55,456 nt of DNA, from assembly GCF_014201465.1 (NCBI RefSeq), contig NZ_JACHEP010000012.1, positions 26,334 to 81,789 of the forward strand. Direction: 5' to 3'. Below are positions 1 to 9,073 of the stretch, in pieces. Positions within the stretch are counted from its first letter, which is position 1. Every line of letters starts with the position of its first letter. This DNA is from Anoxybacteroides tepidamans (lineage in GTDB: Bacteria > Bacillota > Bacilli > Bacillales > Anoxybacillaceae). Both the position numbers and the translations under genes were made by a program. Under the pieces are notes generated by a model. The model made no database searches, was not told the DNA's origin, and saw only the letters and a list, made by a program, of their open reading frames with translations.

Positions 1-2312
1 TTCAATTCCTCATAGGTACGATACAAACAATATGCCTTTTGACCAAAACCAATTGCCAACGTGGAAGTTTCAATTCCTCATAGGTACGATACAAACGATA
101 TGCTGGTAGTGTTTATTACGATATTGTTGGATGTTTCAATTCCTCATAGGTACGATACAAACTTGGTAGTGGTTTTACAGATCACGATAGAGAGTTTTAT
201 TTGTTTCAATTCCTCATAGGTACGATACAAACAAATCGACAGCATTTAAGTTATTGCTTGCAGTTAAAGAGTTTCAATTCCTCATAGGTACGATACAAAC
301 GACGATCTTGAAATCTTGTACTGGATGGGGGCGATGGTTTCAATTCCTCATAGGTACGATACAAACGGAGGTTGTTTATTATGTTAAAAGTGGAACGTAA
401 AGGTTTCAATTCCTCATAGGTACGATACAAACAGAGTGGACTATGTAAGGGATAGCGTAATTGTTAGCGAGTTTCAATTCCTCATAGGTACGATACAAAC
501 ATTTTCTATAGCATAGTTAAATGCTTCATTGTACGTTTGTTTCAATTCCTCATAGGTACGATACAAACAGTAAGAAGCAAAATTATAGACAATAGCCATT
601 TTTAGTTTCAATTCCTCATAGGTACGATACAAACAAAACTTGTTCATTGACAATACCAATGACGCAGCCAAACGTTTCAATTCCTCATAGGTACGATACA
701 AACTTCTTCTGCGATTATCCAAGCTTTTTCTGCCAATTTGTTTCAATTCCTCATAGGTACGATACAAACTGGTGTTTCTTCTGAAAAGAATTGCAAGTCA
801 AGTCGGTTTCAATTCCTCATAGGTACGATACAAACGGCCGTGTTCAGTTTGAAACAATTAGGTTGGAGAGAGTTTCAATTCCTCATAGGTACGATACAAA
901 CTCGAACTTGAATATTATTACGAGCAAGAAGGTCACTGGGGTTTCAATTCCTCATAGGTACGATACAAACGATATCGGGGATTGGGTTGTTTACTTGAAT
1001 CAATCGAGGTTTCAATTCCTCATAGGTACGATACAAACGTTAGAACATATTTTCGTCAGAACACCTCTTTTCAAGCAGTTTCAATTCCTCATAGGTACGA
1101 TACAAACTTTAGCCGACATTCACAACGCATACGAATGGATTATTGTTTCAATTCCTCATAGGTACGATACAAACACTCGACAAACAAGGGAATGTGCGCC
1201 CAATATGGGGTTTCAATTCCTCATAGGTACGATACAAACGAGTATAAAGGCGACCGCTACACGATTCAAAACTTGTTTCAATTCCTCATAGGTACGATAC
1301 AAACAAAGGTGGCATATAAGCTAAACGCAGGAAAGATGGAAGTTTCAATTCCTCATAGGTACGATACAAACTTACATTAATCAAAAAAATCTAAAATAAA
1401 CAAAATAAAGTTTCAATTCCTCATAGGTACGATACAAACAGTGTCGCCAAGCTGACCAAAGACAGCAAATTTTTGATGTTTCAATTCCTCATAGGTACGA
1501 TACAAACCCGCTCCTGGAGTGGCTGTTATCCATCCTTGTTGAACCCAGTTTCAATTCCTCATAGGTACGATACAAACGCCAATGAATGGTTGTTGACTCT
1601 TCAAGCTGATTTTGTTTCAATTCCTCATAGGTACGATACAAACTTTTCACGATGCCTTTTTCCGTGTTCTGATACATTTTGTTTCAATTCCTCATAGGTA
1701 CGATACAAACAAATACCCGTCTCTTATCATTTGGTCTGACAGTGTTTTGGTTTCAATTCCTCATAGGTACGATACAAACTTGCTCTTGCGGTTGCGGGAA
1801 AGAAATTAGACCTGAAGTTTCAATTCCTCATAGGTACGATACAAACAATATCCGGCAGAAGGATTGGTAGCGTTGCTAGCGCCGGTTTCAATTCCTCATA
1901 GGTACGATACAAACAAGAAGCGGAAGCAAAGTTACGTCCGAACGACGAGTTTCAATTCCTCATAGGTACGATACAAACAAAGCAATGCGACTATTCCGCG
2001 CTCACCACGTTGAAGTTTCAATTCCTCATAGGTACGATACAAACTCATTAACTTATCCACAATTTTGCTATGGAATGAGTGTTTCAATTCCTCATAGGTA
2101 CGATACAAACGGTGTTATTGATGATCCGAAAGACATCGAACGAATATGTTTCAATTCCTCATAGGTACGATACAAACTGATAAAACATGAGACAGGTTTG
2201 TCCAAATTGTAATAGTTTCAATTCCTCATAGGTACGATACAAACGCTTTTTTATACGTCGATGTTATTTTTATTTTACCAATGTTTCAATTCCTCATAGG
2301 TACGATACAAAC
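1..2312 (-). CRISPR. CRISPR array 1 (type I-B), truncated by the window start
   Basis: There are 35 copies of a 30-nt repeat with 34 spacers of 34-40 nt. The first copy lacks its first two bases because the window starts inside it, so the array continues to the left. Read on the minus strand the repeat starts GTTTGTATCG and ends GAATTGAAAC, giving the usual type I-B crRNA handle ATTGAAAC. Orientation follows from the leader at 2313-2482, which is shared with array 2. The newest spacer is therefore 2245-2282. All complete repeats are identical. Repeat starts include 67, 133, 203, 271, 1009, 1410, 1614, 1817, 2015, 2148 and 2283. Apparent reading frames inside the array are repeat translations, not genes. 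Confidence 0.98.
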
Positions 2313-2359
2313 CCAAAAAAGTGCTGATAAATCAACACATGGAAATCATATACAAATTC

Positions 2360-2388
2360 ATTATACAATCATGGGAAAATTCAGTCAA
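2360..2388 (-). promoter_or_regulatory. Sigma-A promoter in leader 1
   Basis: On the minus strand: -35 TTGACT (2383-2388), a 17-bp spacer, -10 TATAAT (2360-2365). Transcription would begin about 40 nt before the first repeat. The same two hexamers and spacing occur in leader 2, so this is the likely pre-crRNA promoter. Confidence 0.88.
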
Positions 2389-2435
2389 TATGTTCAATCC
2401 ATTGATAGCATTGAAAATGACGGAAAAAATAAACT

Positions 2436-2479
2436 GTCGTCGATCCCCCGGGATTTTTGCAAGATTGGAGGTCGACGAC
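2436..2479. repeat. Conserved leader inverted repeat (copy 1)
   Basis: The arms are GTCGTCGATC (2436-2445) and GGTCGACGAC (2470-2479), with a smaller hairpin (ATCCC/GGGAT) between them. The outer arms are unchanged in leader 2, where the inner hairpin has changed sequence but can still pair. On the minus strand it is followed by AGTTTATTTTTT, so here it might also end the cas transcript. An adaptation or insulation role is inference. Confidence 0.7.
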
Positions 2480-2493
2480 GGTTGTGAAATGTT

Positions 2494-3243
2494 TCACTTT
2501 TCTTTTATCATGCGGAACATGCCAAATCCTTGCGAGTTTCGCCCGCCGATGCCTACACGGTATAAAAACGTTAAATTTTCCGGCGATGAAATAAGCTTAT
2601 ATCGTCCTTTCCACGCCGTAATATAAAAGCCTTTAAAGCTCGTTACGACGCGGTCGTTTTTCCGAACATCGACAGGCTCGATCATCAGACGCTCACTTGG
2701 CGGAACGCCGTAATATGCTTCATATTTATTGTGAAAATTTCGTTCAATTAAATGTAGAAATACTTCATCGCTCGGATCGAAAAATTGCGTTTTTTTCTTT
2801 CCATCCACTGTTTCGTACGTGCTGTATACGGTCATTGGTGAAAGCATATCAACCTCAATCTCACGTTGTTGAATATTCCGTTTTTCAACTTCCACTCGTT
2901 CAACAATGACACGTTGATCGGCAATTTGCACATACGGCTGAAGAAGCAAATACTCCCCTAGCTGCTGCGTTAATTCAGGAAGTACTGTTCCTATGTACCA
3001 TTGAATCGAATCAACAAAAGTAATCGTTTTCGCATCATATTGAACGTGATGTTCGCCAAATAAGCGGCTAAATGTAAACAGTTTAAACGATCGCTTTTCT
3101 TTGCGAAATCCCCGCTCGTGCAAAAAGTAAGCAAACGATTCGTCGCTAAGCGAACGATACAACAGCCCTTGCAAATAATGTTGGTAATGAAGCGGCAATG
3201 TCACCGCTCCATCTAGTCCCCTTAATGTAATCGTTAACCGCAT
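2494..3243 (-). CDS. cas6: Cas6 pre-crRNA endoribonuclease
   Basis: Cas6 cuts the pre-crRNA within each repeat and leaves the 8-nt handle on the mature crRNA. The 249-aa protein has the expected family length and ends in the Gly-rich motif GIGGRNSQGFGMF (231-243), the RNA-binding loop of Cas6 RAMP proteins. The N-terminal half has several His residues near a ferredoxin-like fold (for example HYQHYLQGL at 19-27), but the catalytic residue cannot be assigned by eye. It is the last cas gene, downstream of cas2, and its stop lies 12 bp from the array 1 leader. Identification rests on the motif and position. Confidence 0.9.
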   Translation of the reverse strand: MRLTITLRGLDGAVTLPLHYQHYLQGLLYRSLSDESFAYFLHERGFRKEKRSFKLFTFSRLFGEHHVQYDAKTITFVDSIQWYIGTVLPELTQQLGEYLLLQPYVQIADQRVIVERVEVEKRNIQQREIEVDMLSPMTVYSTYETVDGKKKTQFFDPSDEVFLHLIERNFHNKYEAYYGVPPSERLMIEPVDVRKNDRVVTSFKGFYITAWKGRYKLISSPENLTFLYRVGIGGRNSQGFGMFRMIKEK

Positions 3244-3257
3244 TCGTTTCTTCCTCT

Positions 3258-3521
3258 CTACAAAATAAATTCCTCTCCGCCTTTTTTCAAACCAAATTCT
3301 TCACGCTTCGAATATTTTTGCGTACGAAACGTGTAAAAAATAACAGAGTCTTCATCCGGATGCATAATGTTTTGCAGTTCGATTTTCAATTTCTTGTAAT
3401 TCGCTTCTGATATTTCACCTTCAAACACAGAGTTTTGCACCCAATGAAGATATTTACGCGCAATTTTTAACGCTTTGGCGACACGTTTCTCGTTAAAATC
3501 GTACACTAAAATGACGAACAT
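3258..3521 (-). CDS. cas2: Cas2 adaptation protein
   Basis: Cas2 is the small structural partner of Cas1 in the spacer integrase complex. The 87-aa product opens with a hydrophobic strand followed by an Asp (VILVYDFNEKR), the ferredoxin-fold signature of Cas2, and has the usual length. It lies 9 bp after the cas1 stop and 14 bp before cas6 in an unbroken operon. The adaptation block cas4-cas1-cas2 is therefore intact, consistent with arrays still able to grow. Confidence 0.95.
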   Translation of the reverse strand: MFVILVYDFNEKRVAKALKIARKYLHWVQNSVFEGEISEANYKKLKIELQNIMHPDEDSVIFYTFRTQKYSKREEFGLKKGGEEFIL

Positions 3522-3530
3522 GACGCTCCC

Positions 3531-4532
3531 CTACCATTTCGCCGCATATGGTTCATATGGCTTTTCACCAAGCAAATGCTTTTGTATTTTATACAGTTCT
3601 AACCTAATTAGTCGCCGATACGAAACAGATTTTCCTAAATGGCGATGTTGCACCGTCGTCTGCATTTTCTTTTCTAATTCGCTCACAAATATTTTTCGTC
3701 CTTCTTCTGACAAAAGAATGCCGTCCGTTAGCTTCTCAAAATGTTTCTTCGCCAACATTTTTTTATTCACAAGTGAAAAAATAAGACGATCAACAATAAT
3801 AGGCTTAAAAATTTCAGCAACATCTAGGTTAAGTGAAAAACGACGGAAATTTGTACTATGCAAAAAACCAATCCGCGGATCAAGGTATGTCTTATAAATT
3901 TCACTTAAACACATCGTATACACGATCGAATTTCCAAAGCTAATGAGCGCGTTTAAACGATTATGTGGCGGGCGCTTCGTTCGTTTTTCAAATACAAAAT
4001 CAGGATGTTGAATAATGGTATCAAACGTACCGTAATATTTTTCGCGCATATGTCCTTCGGATGACATTAATTGTTCTACTGATTGAGCATCCACTAACAA
4101 AAGCAACTCTTTTTCAAAACTGTCTAATACGTCATTGAAAACGTCTTTTTTCTCTAAACGGGAACGATAATATTTCAATACTCGACTCATTTGCTGGATC
4201 GAACCTTCAATAAACCGCCGTGCCAAGTCAAGACGTTTTTGTATGTCTATATAATGCTCCGCTTGTTTTAAAATCACATGGCCCGCATTTAAATGTTCCC
4301 GTGGATAAAACGAGCCAACGTAATAGCCGTAATGGTTAAAATAATGAACGATAATCTGTTTTTGCGAGGCAAACTCCAAAAAACGCTTAGACACATCTAC
4401 CTCTCCAAAAATATATATGTCACTCGTGTTTTCGACTGGAATATACTTTTTCCGCTCTTCTGTTTCAAAATAAAGACTATTATCCTTTCGTCGCAACTCT
4501 CCGTTTTGAAAAATGTACAACGTTTTTTTCAT
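3531..4532 (-). CDS. cas1: Cas1 spacer integrase
   Basis: Cas1 is the metal-dependent integrase that joins new spacers to the leader-proximal repeat. The 333-aa protein shows the family core: NALISFGNSIVYT, then DPRIGFLHSTNFRR and LNLDVAEIFKPIIVDR, which hold the conserved His and Asp metal ligands. I start it at ATG 4532 (MKKTLYIFQNG), preceded by GGAGG; an upstream in-frame ATG at 4640 lies inside cas4 and lacks a ribosome site. This start lies one base beyond the cas4 stop, suggesting translational coupling. Confidence 0.96.
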   Translation of the reverse strand: MKKTLYIFQNGELRRKDNSLYFETEERKKYIPVENTSDIYIFGEVDVSKRFLEFASQKQIIVHYFNHYGYYVGSFYPREHLNAGHVILKQAEHYIDIQKRLDLARRFIEGSIQQMSRVLKYYRSRLEKKDVFNDVLDSFEKELLLLVDAQSVEQLMSSEGHMREKYYGTFDTIIQHPDFVFEKRTKRPPHNRLNALISFGNSIVYTMCLSEIYKTYLDPRIGFLHSTNFRRFSLNLDVAEIFKPIIVDRLIFSLVNKKMLAKKHFEKLTDGILLSEEGRKIFVSELEKKMQTTVQHRHLGKSVSYRRLIRLELYKIQKHLLGEKPYEPYAAKW

Positions 4533-4533
4533 C

Positions 4534-5046
4534 TTATTCCTCCGCCCAACAATATTCTCGATAAGCGCATTTTGCGCAAAATGGAATTTTCTTTCGTTCC
4601 GGTGGCACCGGCATACGTGCAATGCGGCGAATATGTTCAATTGCTTGTTCTAGTTCTTCCTTCGCTTCTTCCGTCCATTCAACCATTTCTTTTTTTCGTT
4701 CTTCGGGAAACAACAGCTCCCCTTTGGCGTAAATCCCCATTTTTCTTAATGTGTCAAGATAGTACAATAACTGCATTTTCGCACTTTTTATATAGCGCGA
4801 CGATTTTTTCACTTCTCCAATCACGAGCTGGCCATCTTCTTGCCGAATGCGATCGACAACAATATTTCCAATAGACATCCCCTTTTTATCTCGTTTATAA
4901 TACATCTCTGAAATAAATCGCCCAATATCTAGCGATTCATCTTCTTGATCGGGCGCAATTTGATGCTTCATGAGCCATACTTCGCGATGGCAAATGTAAT
5001 AGTACCATATATCGGTTCCGGTTACGGGCATGTTGTAGTCTTCCAT
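4534..5046 (-). CDS. cas4: Cas4 RecB-like exonuclease
   Basis: Cas4 trims prespacers and helps select them by PAM, working with Cas1-Cas2. The 170-aa protein carries the four Fe-S cysteines expected of the family: C19 (YICHREVW) and C157, C160, C166 (FCAKCAYREYC). In between lies the RecB-type GEVKKSS segment with catalytic Glu and Lys. I choose the ATG at 5046 (MEDYNMPVTG), which has AAGGAAG 7 bp upstream, rather than 5088, which would overlap cas3. Presence of Cas4 implies PAM-directed acquisition. Confidence 0.95.
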   Translation of the reverse strand: MEDYNMPVTGTDIWYYYICHREVWLMKHQIAPDQEDESLDIGRFISEMYYKRDKKGMSIGNIVVDRIRQEDGQLVIGEVKKSSRYIKSAKMQLLYYLDTLRKMGIYAKGELLFPEERKKEMVEWTEEAKEELEQAIEHIRRIARMPVPPERKKIPFCAKCAYREYCWAEE

Positions 5047-5062
5047 ATACAATCTTCCTTTC

Positions 5063-7402
5063 TTAAATAATGCAATCAAATTGTTCATCGAAAGGAAAGG
5101 TTAGACCAAGTTTCGGGTGATATGCCTCTGTATCTTCCAGTAGTGGGATTCTTTTTTGCAAAAATTGTTCTTTGCTTGCAACTTTTAAAGCGTATTTAAT
5201 TGGCACATTAACAACAAACGCATGTACAAGAATCATAAAACGTTTTCTTTCTTCAAATGATAAGCGTTTTAGCCATGCTTGATCTTGAAATTTTTCGTAC
5301 AATTCCATAGGACAATGAACGTCGTAATGCTGCATTAACCTTATGACATCCGGCGATACGTATTGTATATACTCTTCCCAATCCCAGTCTACAAATAGGG
5401 GTAGTCTTAAATAATCTTTCCCGAAAGGTTCGTACTCGCTAAGCTTGTTCCAATTCCCTTCATATGCTTCTTGGATCATTCTTTTTGTCGCCTCATACGT
5501 GTTGTGAGCAAACATTTTTTCGTAATATTTTTGAACGACTGAAGTAAGCTCAAACTCCGTCCATGTTTCTTTTTCCATTAAAATTTCGTCCGTTATACTT
5601 GTTAAAAAACGATCGTAAATGGGATGTCGCGTATCCTTCTCTCCTTCACGATAAAATGGCATCATCCAAAATACTCCTTTTTCTTTTTCTAAGTGTCGAT
5701 TAACCCGCCCCGCTGCCTGAACAATAGAAGGTAAAATCGCATTCGCTCGAACGACTGTTTCAAAACTCACGTCTACACCAGCTTCAATAATTTGCGTGGA
5801 TATAACTGTTGTCGGCAATTGCTCTAGTAAACGAGACTGGATTTGTTTAATGACTGCTTGTTTATGAATCGGAATCATGAGTCCGTGAAGAAGATAAACA
5901 TTTGTTTCTAACGATTTGATTTCTTTATACACCCGATACGCATCTTCAATCGTGTTTAAAATCATCGCCTTTGATTTACTATTACATTTTGACAAAAACA
6001 TAGCAGCCTGTTTCTCATCCATGCTTTCTGTTCGCTTCACTTTATAACGATTATGAGCCTCTGTCGCTTGTACAGATAATGAAATGGGTGGCTGTGACAA
6101 TCCGTATTGGAAAGGTGGCATCGTAGCCGATAGGAAAATAACCCGCAAATCATAACGTTCTACCATCGCCTCTAATCCTAACAAAAACACATTCCAGCCC
6201 TCTGGTTGAAATATTTGCGGTTCATCAATAATGATGACGCTTTTCTCTAAAAAGCTTCGACGCAATGCATGTTGAGCTCGTTTAGGAAACATTGCCCTTG
6301 TCCACTGTTGAAAGCTTGTGCACACAATTCCGTTAGCCCATGCTTCAATTGCGAGTGAGAGTCGATCTTCATCATCTGCTAGTGAAAGTCGTTTTTTGTC
6401 ATCTTTCAGCATAGACAGCGAATGATGTTGCAATACATTTTGATTCAGTGCTTCCTCTATCGTTTTAGCTGTTTGTTCAATAATTGACAAATACGGAGCT
6501 ACATAAATAATTTTTTTATAATCGTATGTTTGCAGCATTTCAAGCGCCAAATACAAAGATGCGATTGTCTTCCCGTAACCAGTAGGCATATTTACCGTGT
6601 AAAAACGAGAGGAATGATTACGTCGCCACTCATCAATAATTTTTTCCTTCGCTTGTTGGCGCACAGATGACATCGGATGTGAATTTTTTTTTGCACAATA
6701 TTTTTGTAAATGAACGAACGATTCATCACGTTGCCAAACAGATATAATTGCTGGGCAGATGCTTTTTACATCGAACCGATCTCCTGAAATGAGTGCTGTC
6801 GTATAATGTCGCCATCGTTGTATTTCGCTCATCCAGTACCGGTAATGACTCTCTTGGTAAGATGTGTCTAATTCATGTAAAACTTCTTCAACAATCTCAT
6901 CGACTCTCCACACCCATTCAGACAATTGTTCCTTTTGAACATATAAATGTGGAATATACTTGTTCAAAAAAGAGACATATCCATCTACATCGATTTTTGC
7001 CCACTCATATTGTTTTACCCAATTCATGTCACTTAAAGGATGCAGATGACTATGGTGATCAGCGATGTCACGCAATAGCCAAAGCCATTCGCGACAATAC
7101 TTCTCCCAAACTTTCTCTTTTTCTAAATACTGATACGCTAAATAAGAAAAGAGAAAGGCACCGCTCGGAGCATGAGCAGGCCCTTTTGTACCAATGCCTT
7201 TAATGTACTTTTGCCAATCTATATGCGCTTTTGTCATATCGTGACATAATCCCGCTAAAATAAGCAATACTTTAATATGCGGATCATCTGTCCAATTCTT
7301 CATCCATTCACAAACGTTTGCTAAATGATTTTCTAACGGATACTTCCTGTCTTGATCATTAGGACGAGCGATACATTTCGAAAATGGGATTAAATGAGAC
7401 AT
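5063..7402 (-). CDS. cas3: Cas3 helicase-nuclease (HD + SF2 helicase)
   Basis: Cas3 is recruited by Cascade to a recognised target and unwinds and degrades it. At 779 aa it has the full layout: an N-terminal HD nuclease with H26, the HD pair H54-D55 (GLCHDMTK) and H115-H116, then an SF2 helicase with Walker A MPTGYGKT (272-279), a DEPQ box (393-396), SAT (425-427) and motif VI QAAGRVNR (562-569). No motif is missing, so it looks functional. Its start overlaps the cas5 end by 13 bp. Confidence 0.96.
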   Translation of the reverse strand: MSHLIPFSKCIARPNDQDRKYPLENHLANVCEWMKNWTDDPHIKVLLILAGLCHDMTKAHIDWQKYIKGIGTKGPAHAPSGAFLFSYLAYQYLEKEKVWEKYCREWLWLLRDIADHHSHLHPLSDMNWVKQYEWAKIDVDGYVSFLNKYIPHLYVQKEQLSEWVWRVDEIVEEVLHELDTSYQESHYRYWMSEIQRWRHYTTALISGDRFDVKSICPAIISVWQRDESFVHLQKYCAKKNSHPMSSVRQQAKEKIIDEWRRNHSSRFYTVNMPTGYGKTIASLYLALEMLQTYDYKKIIYVAPYLSIIEQTAKTIEEALNQNVLQHHSLSMLKDDKKRLSLADDEDRLSLAIEAWANGIVCTSFQQWTRAMFPKRAQHALRRSFLEKSVIIIDEPQIFQPEGWNVFLLGLEAMVERYDLRVIFLSATMPPFQYGLSQPPISLSVQATEAHNRYKVKRTESMDEKQAAMFLSKCNSKSKAMILNTIEDAYRVYKEIKSLETNVYLLHGLMIPIHKQAVIKQIQSRLLEQLPTTVISTQIIEAGVDVSFETVVRANAILPSIVQAAGRVNRHLEKEKGVFWMMPFYREGEKDTRHPIYDRFLTSITDEILMEKETWTEFELTSVVQKYYEKMFAHNTYEATKRMIQEAYEGNWNKLSEYEPFGKDYLRLPLFVDWDWEEYIQYVSPDVIRLMQHYDVHCPMELYEKFQDQAWLKRLSFEERKRFMILVHAFVVNVPIKYALKVASKEQFLQKRIPLLEDTEAYHPKLGLTFPFDEQFDCII

Positions 7403-8076
7403 ACATATCCCCCTAGGTAAGAAATAAAGGAAAATCCATCCTCTTTATAATCGTTCTTCACCTGTATTGTCATTGGCTTCCCGTTTTTTTCATATAAAAA
7501 ACTTAAAGAATGGGAAAATGTTCGCTCTCCTTGGTAGTATCGTAAAAATCCTCCTGCACGACACAATTGTTTTTCATTTTCAAACGCAATGTGCTCGACA
7601 ATGGAAGTAGGCACGACAGATAGTATGTCAATCATTTCTGTTGTTAGGACAGCTTCATTGACAGTAAAAACTTCTACATTAAATGGTTTTGTCAAAGCAT
7701 ACGCCACACCTAAATAAGTATGATACGTGCAGTGATCTGCCTTTAACTTCTCCGCGAGCGCATCCACATATTCCTCTCCTGCGTAAAAAATACGATAATG
7801 CGGAGAAACAATGAGCTCAATCGTTGTCGGTCGATTAAATTGCTTCCCATCTTCTTTCCCAAACATAGATAGCTGTTGGGAAATGGTACGAACCGGCGAC
7901 ATGATTTGAATGCCAATTTGATCGTTTGTTTGGAAATCTTCTACTCCAATAATTGCTCCAATTAACCCTTTAGCAGCAGTAATAGACATAAAAGGATACG
8001 TTAAATGCGTAGCTGTCGTATCTGGTCTACGAAAATGAGCAATTTGACCTTTTACTTCGAATGAAACTACTTTCAT
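7390..8076 (-). CDS. cas5: Cas5 (type I-B Cascade subunit)
   Basis: This is the Cas5 subunit that caps the 5' handle of the crRNA in Cascade. The 228-aa protein starts MKVVSFEVKGQIAHFRRPDT, typical of the Cas5 RAMP N-terminus, followed by TYPFMSITAAKGLIGAIIGVED, the conserved Cas5 helix region. I place the start at ATG 8076, with GGTG 6 bp upstream; a GTG at 8085 is the alternative. It lies between cas7 and cas3, the standard I-B order. Subtype naming (Cas5b/Cas5h) follows from the neighbours. Confidence 0.92.
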   Translation of the reverse strand: MKVVSFEVKGQIAHFRRPDTTATHLTYPFMSITAAKGLIGAIIGVEDFQTNDQIGIQIMSPVRTISQQLSMFGKEDGKQFNRPTTIELIVSPHYRIFYAGEEYVDALAEKLKADHCTYHTYLGVAYALTKPFNVEVFTVNEAVLTTEMIDILSVVPTSIVEHIAFENEKQLCRAGGFLRYYQGERTFSHSLSFLYEKNGKPMTIQVKNDYKEDGFSFISYLGGYVCLI

Positions 8077-8089
8077 TTTGTTCACCGCT

Positions 8090-9061
8090 TTACCATAAAG
8101 GTTGCTCGTAAGCTGATGTATTTCCTATTACATGTAAACGATCATCTCTCCATATGCGAACATTGTGTATTTTATGATTGTACTTTTCAATAACATGTAA
8201 AAGATTGCTGACATCAAGTTGAACTTCTTTTAATGAAGAAGGACGCTTTCCATCTTTTCTCCATACATCTCCTTCTGGCAAAAGAGTGATATAATCTTCT
8301 AAGTAACCAATTCGGAAAAAAGGGTCGTTGTACTCGATATGAACGAGAAAAAGAGGTTGTTGCTGTCCTCGTCCACGTGCTTGACGATGCAACGTGCCGC
8401 GCCATAATGCTTTCAGTAACAATTCTTGGTCTTCGATTGTCATATGTGAGTGCTCTGCATTTTTTGCGTTAATAACCCCCGACATCGCAAAAACGGCAAA
8501 CGGAACAATGTACGATGTCCAAATTGTCCCTTGAGTTTTCCCTTGTTCCTCGTTTCCTTTTGCATCTACCTTTTCATCGGAACTCGGCATGACAACCGTT
8601 CCTTGAACATACTGGCTATCAACAGGATGAAGCGAATGAGCCCATCCAAACTGAACAGGACCTGTTAAATGAAATTTCGGTGTAACAGAATATACGATTC
8701 CAAACGTCCTCACATCAAAACTATGCTCGAGCAAAACAGACTTCATATCTTGTTTCGCCTCTTTTTCCTTGCCAACTTGCTCCGCAATCCATTGCGCAAG
8801 ACTTTGCCGACCTAATAATTTCCCTTTTTCATTCATTCTTTCTTGCACAAAGATGTAGTTACATTTCGATTGTCCACCGTCTTTTTCTTCTTCCAACACA
8901 TAATCGCGAACATCACGCTTTATGCTCACATCGCTTAATGAAATTCGCCCATCTTCTTCTGGGAATATTCTTCGTACATCACTATCTTGGAGTGGATCAC
9001 GATTAGGAATTCCATCTTTTACAGATTTAATAAATAAAATTTCCCCATTGCGAATGCTCAT
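8090..9061 (-). CDS. cas7: Cas7/Csh2 (type I-B Cascade backbone)
   Basis: Cas7 forms the helical backbone that coats the crRNA spacer. The 323-aa protein starts with the Csh2-like sequence MSIRNGEILFIKSVKDGIPN and RDPLQDSD, and contains VRTFGIVYSVTPKFHLTGPVQ and GTIWTSYIVPFAVFAMSG, conserved in the Csh2/DevR family. Length is slightly above the usual 300 aa because of a charged stretch around residues 185-200 (SSDEKVDAKGNEEQGKTQG). GGAGG precedes the start. It lies 12 bp after cas8b. Confidence 0.94.
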   Translation of the reverse strand: MSIRNGEILFIKSVKDGIPNRDPLQDSDVRRIFPEEDGRISLSDVSIKRDVRDYVLEEEKDGGQSKCNYIFVQERMNEKGKLLGRQSLAQWIAEQVGKEKEAKQDMKSVLLEHSFDVRTFGIVYSVTPKFHLTGPVQFGWAHSLHPVDSQYVQGTVVMPSSDEKVDAKGNEEQGKTQGTIWTSYIVPFAVFAMSGVINAKNAEHSHMTIEDQELLLKALWRGTLHRQARGRGQQQPLFLVHIEYNDPFFRIGYLEDYITLLPEGDVWRKDGKRPSSLKEVQLDVSNLLHVIEKYNHKIHNVRIWRDDRLHVIGNTSAYEQPLW

Positions 9062-9073
9062 ATTTGGATCCTC

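Larger units (their letters stand above)
2313..2482 (-). promoter_or_regulatory. Leader of CRISPR array 1
   Basis: About 170 bp next to the last repeat align without gaps to the flank of array 2 (12906-13075), with only scattered substitutions. Such a shared flank marks the leader and sets the array direction as minus. It contains a near-consensus promoter (2360-2388) and a conserved inverted repeat (2436-2479). It begins 12 bp from the cas6 stop codon. Confidence 0.93.

Noticed and set aside
97-202. Similarity between spacers 97-132 and 163-202 (shared GGTAGTG)
   Set aside because: The match is only about eight bases and the rest differs, so chance is a sufficient explanation.
1372-1409. 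Spacer made almost only of A and T (no G) as a possible non-spacer insertion
   Set aside because: Its length and flanking perfect repeats are normal; an AT-rich source is enough to explain it.
1-2312. Several ORFs of 60-170 aa inside array 1 (and the same in array 2)
   Set aside because: They consist of translated CRISPR repeats (VSIPHRYDTN, FQFLIGTIQT, LYRTYEELK) with variable spacers, not genes.
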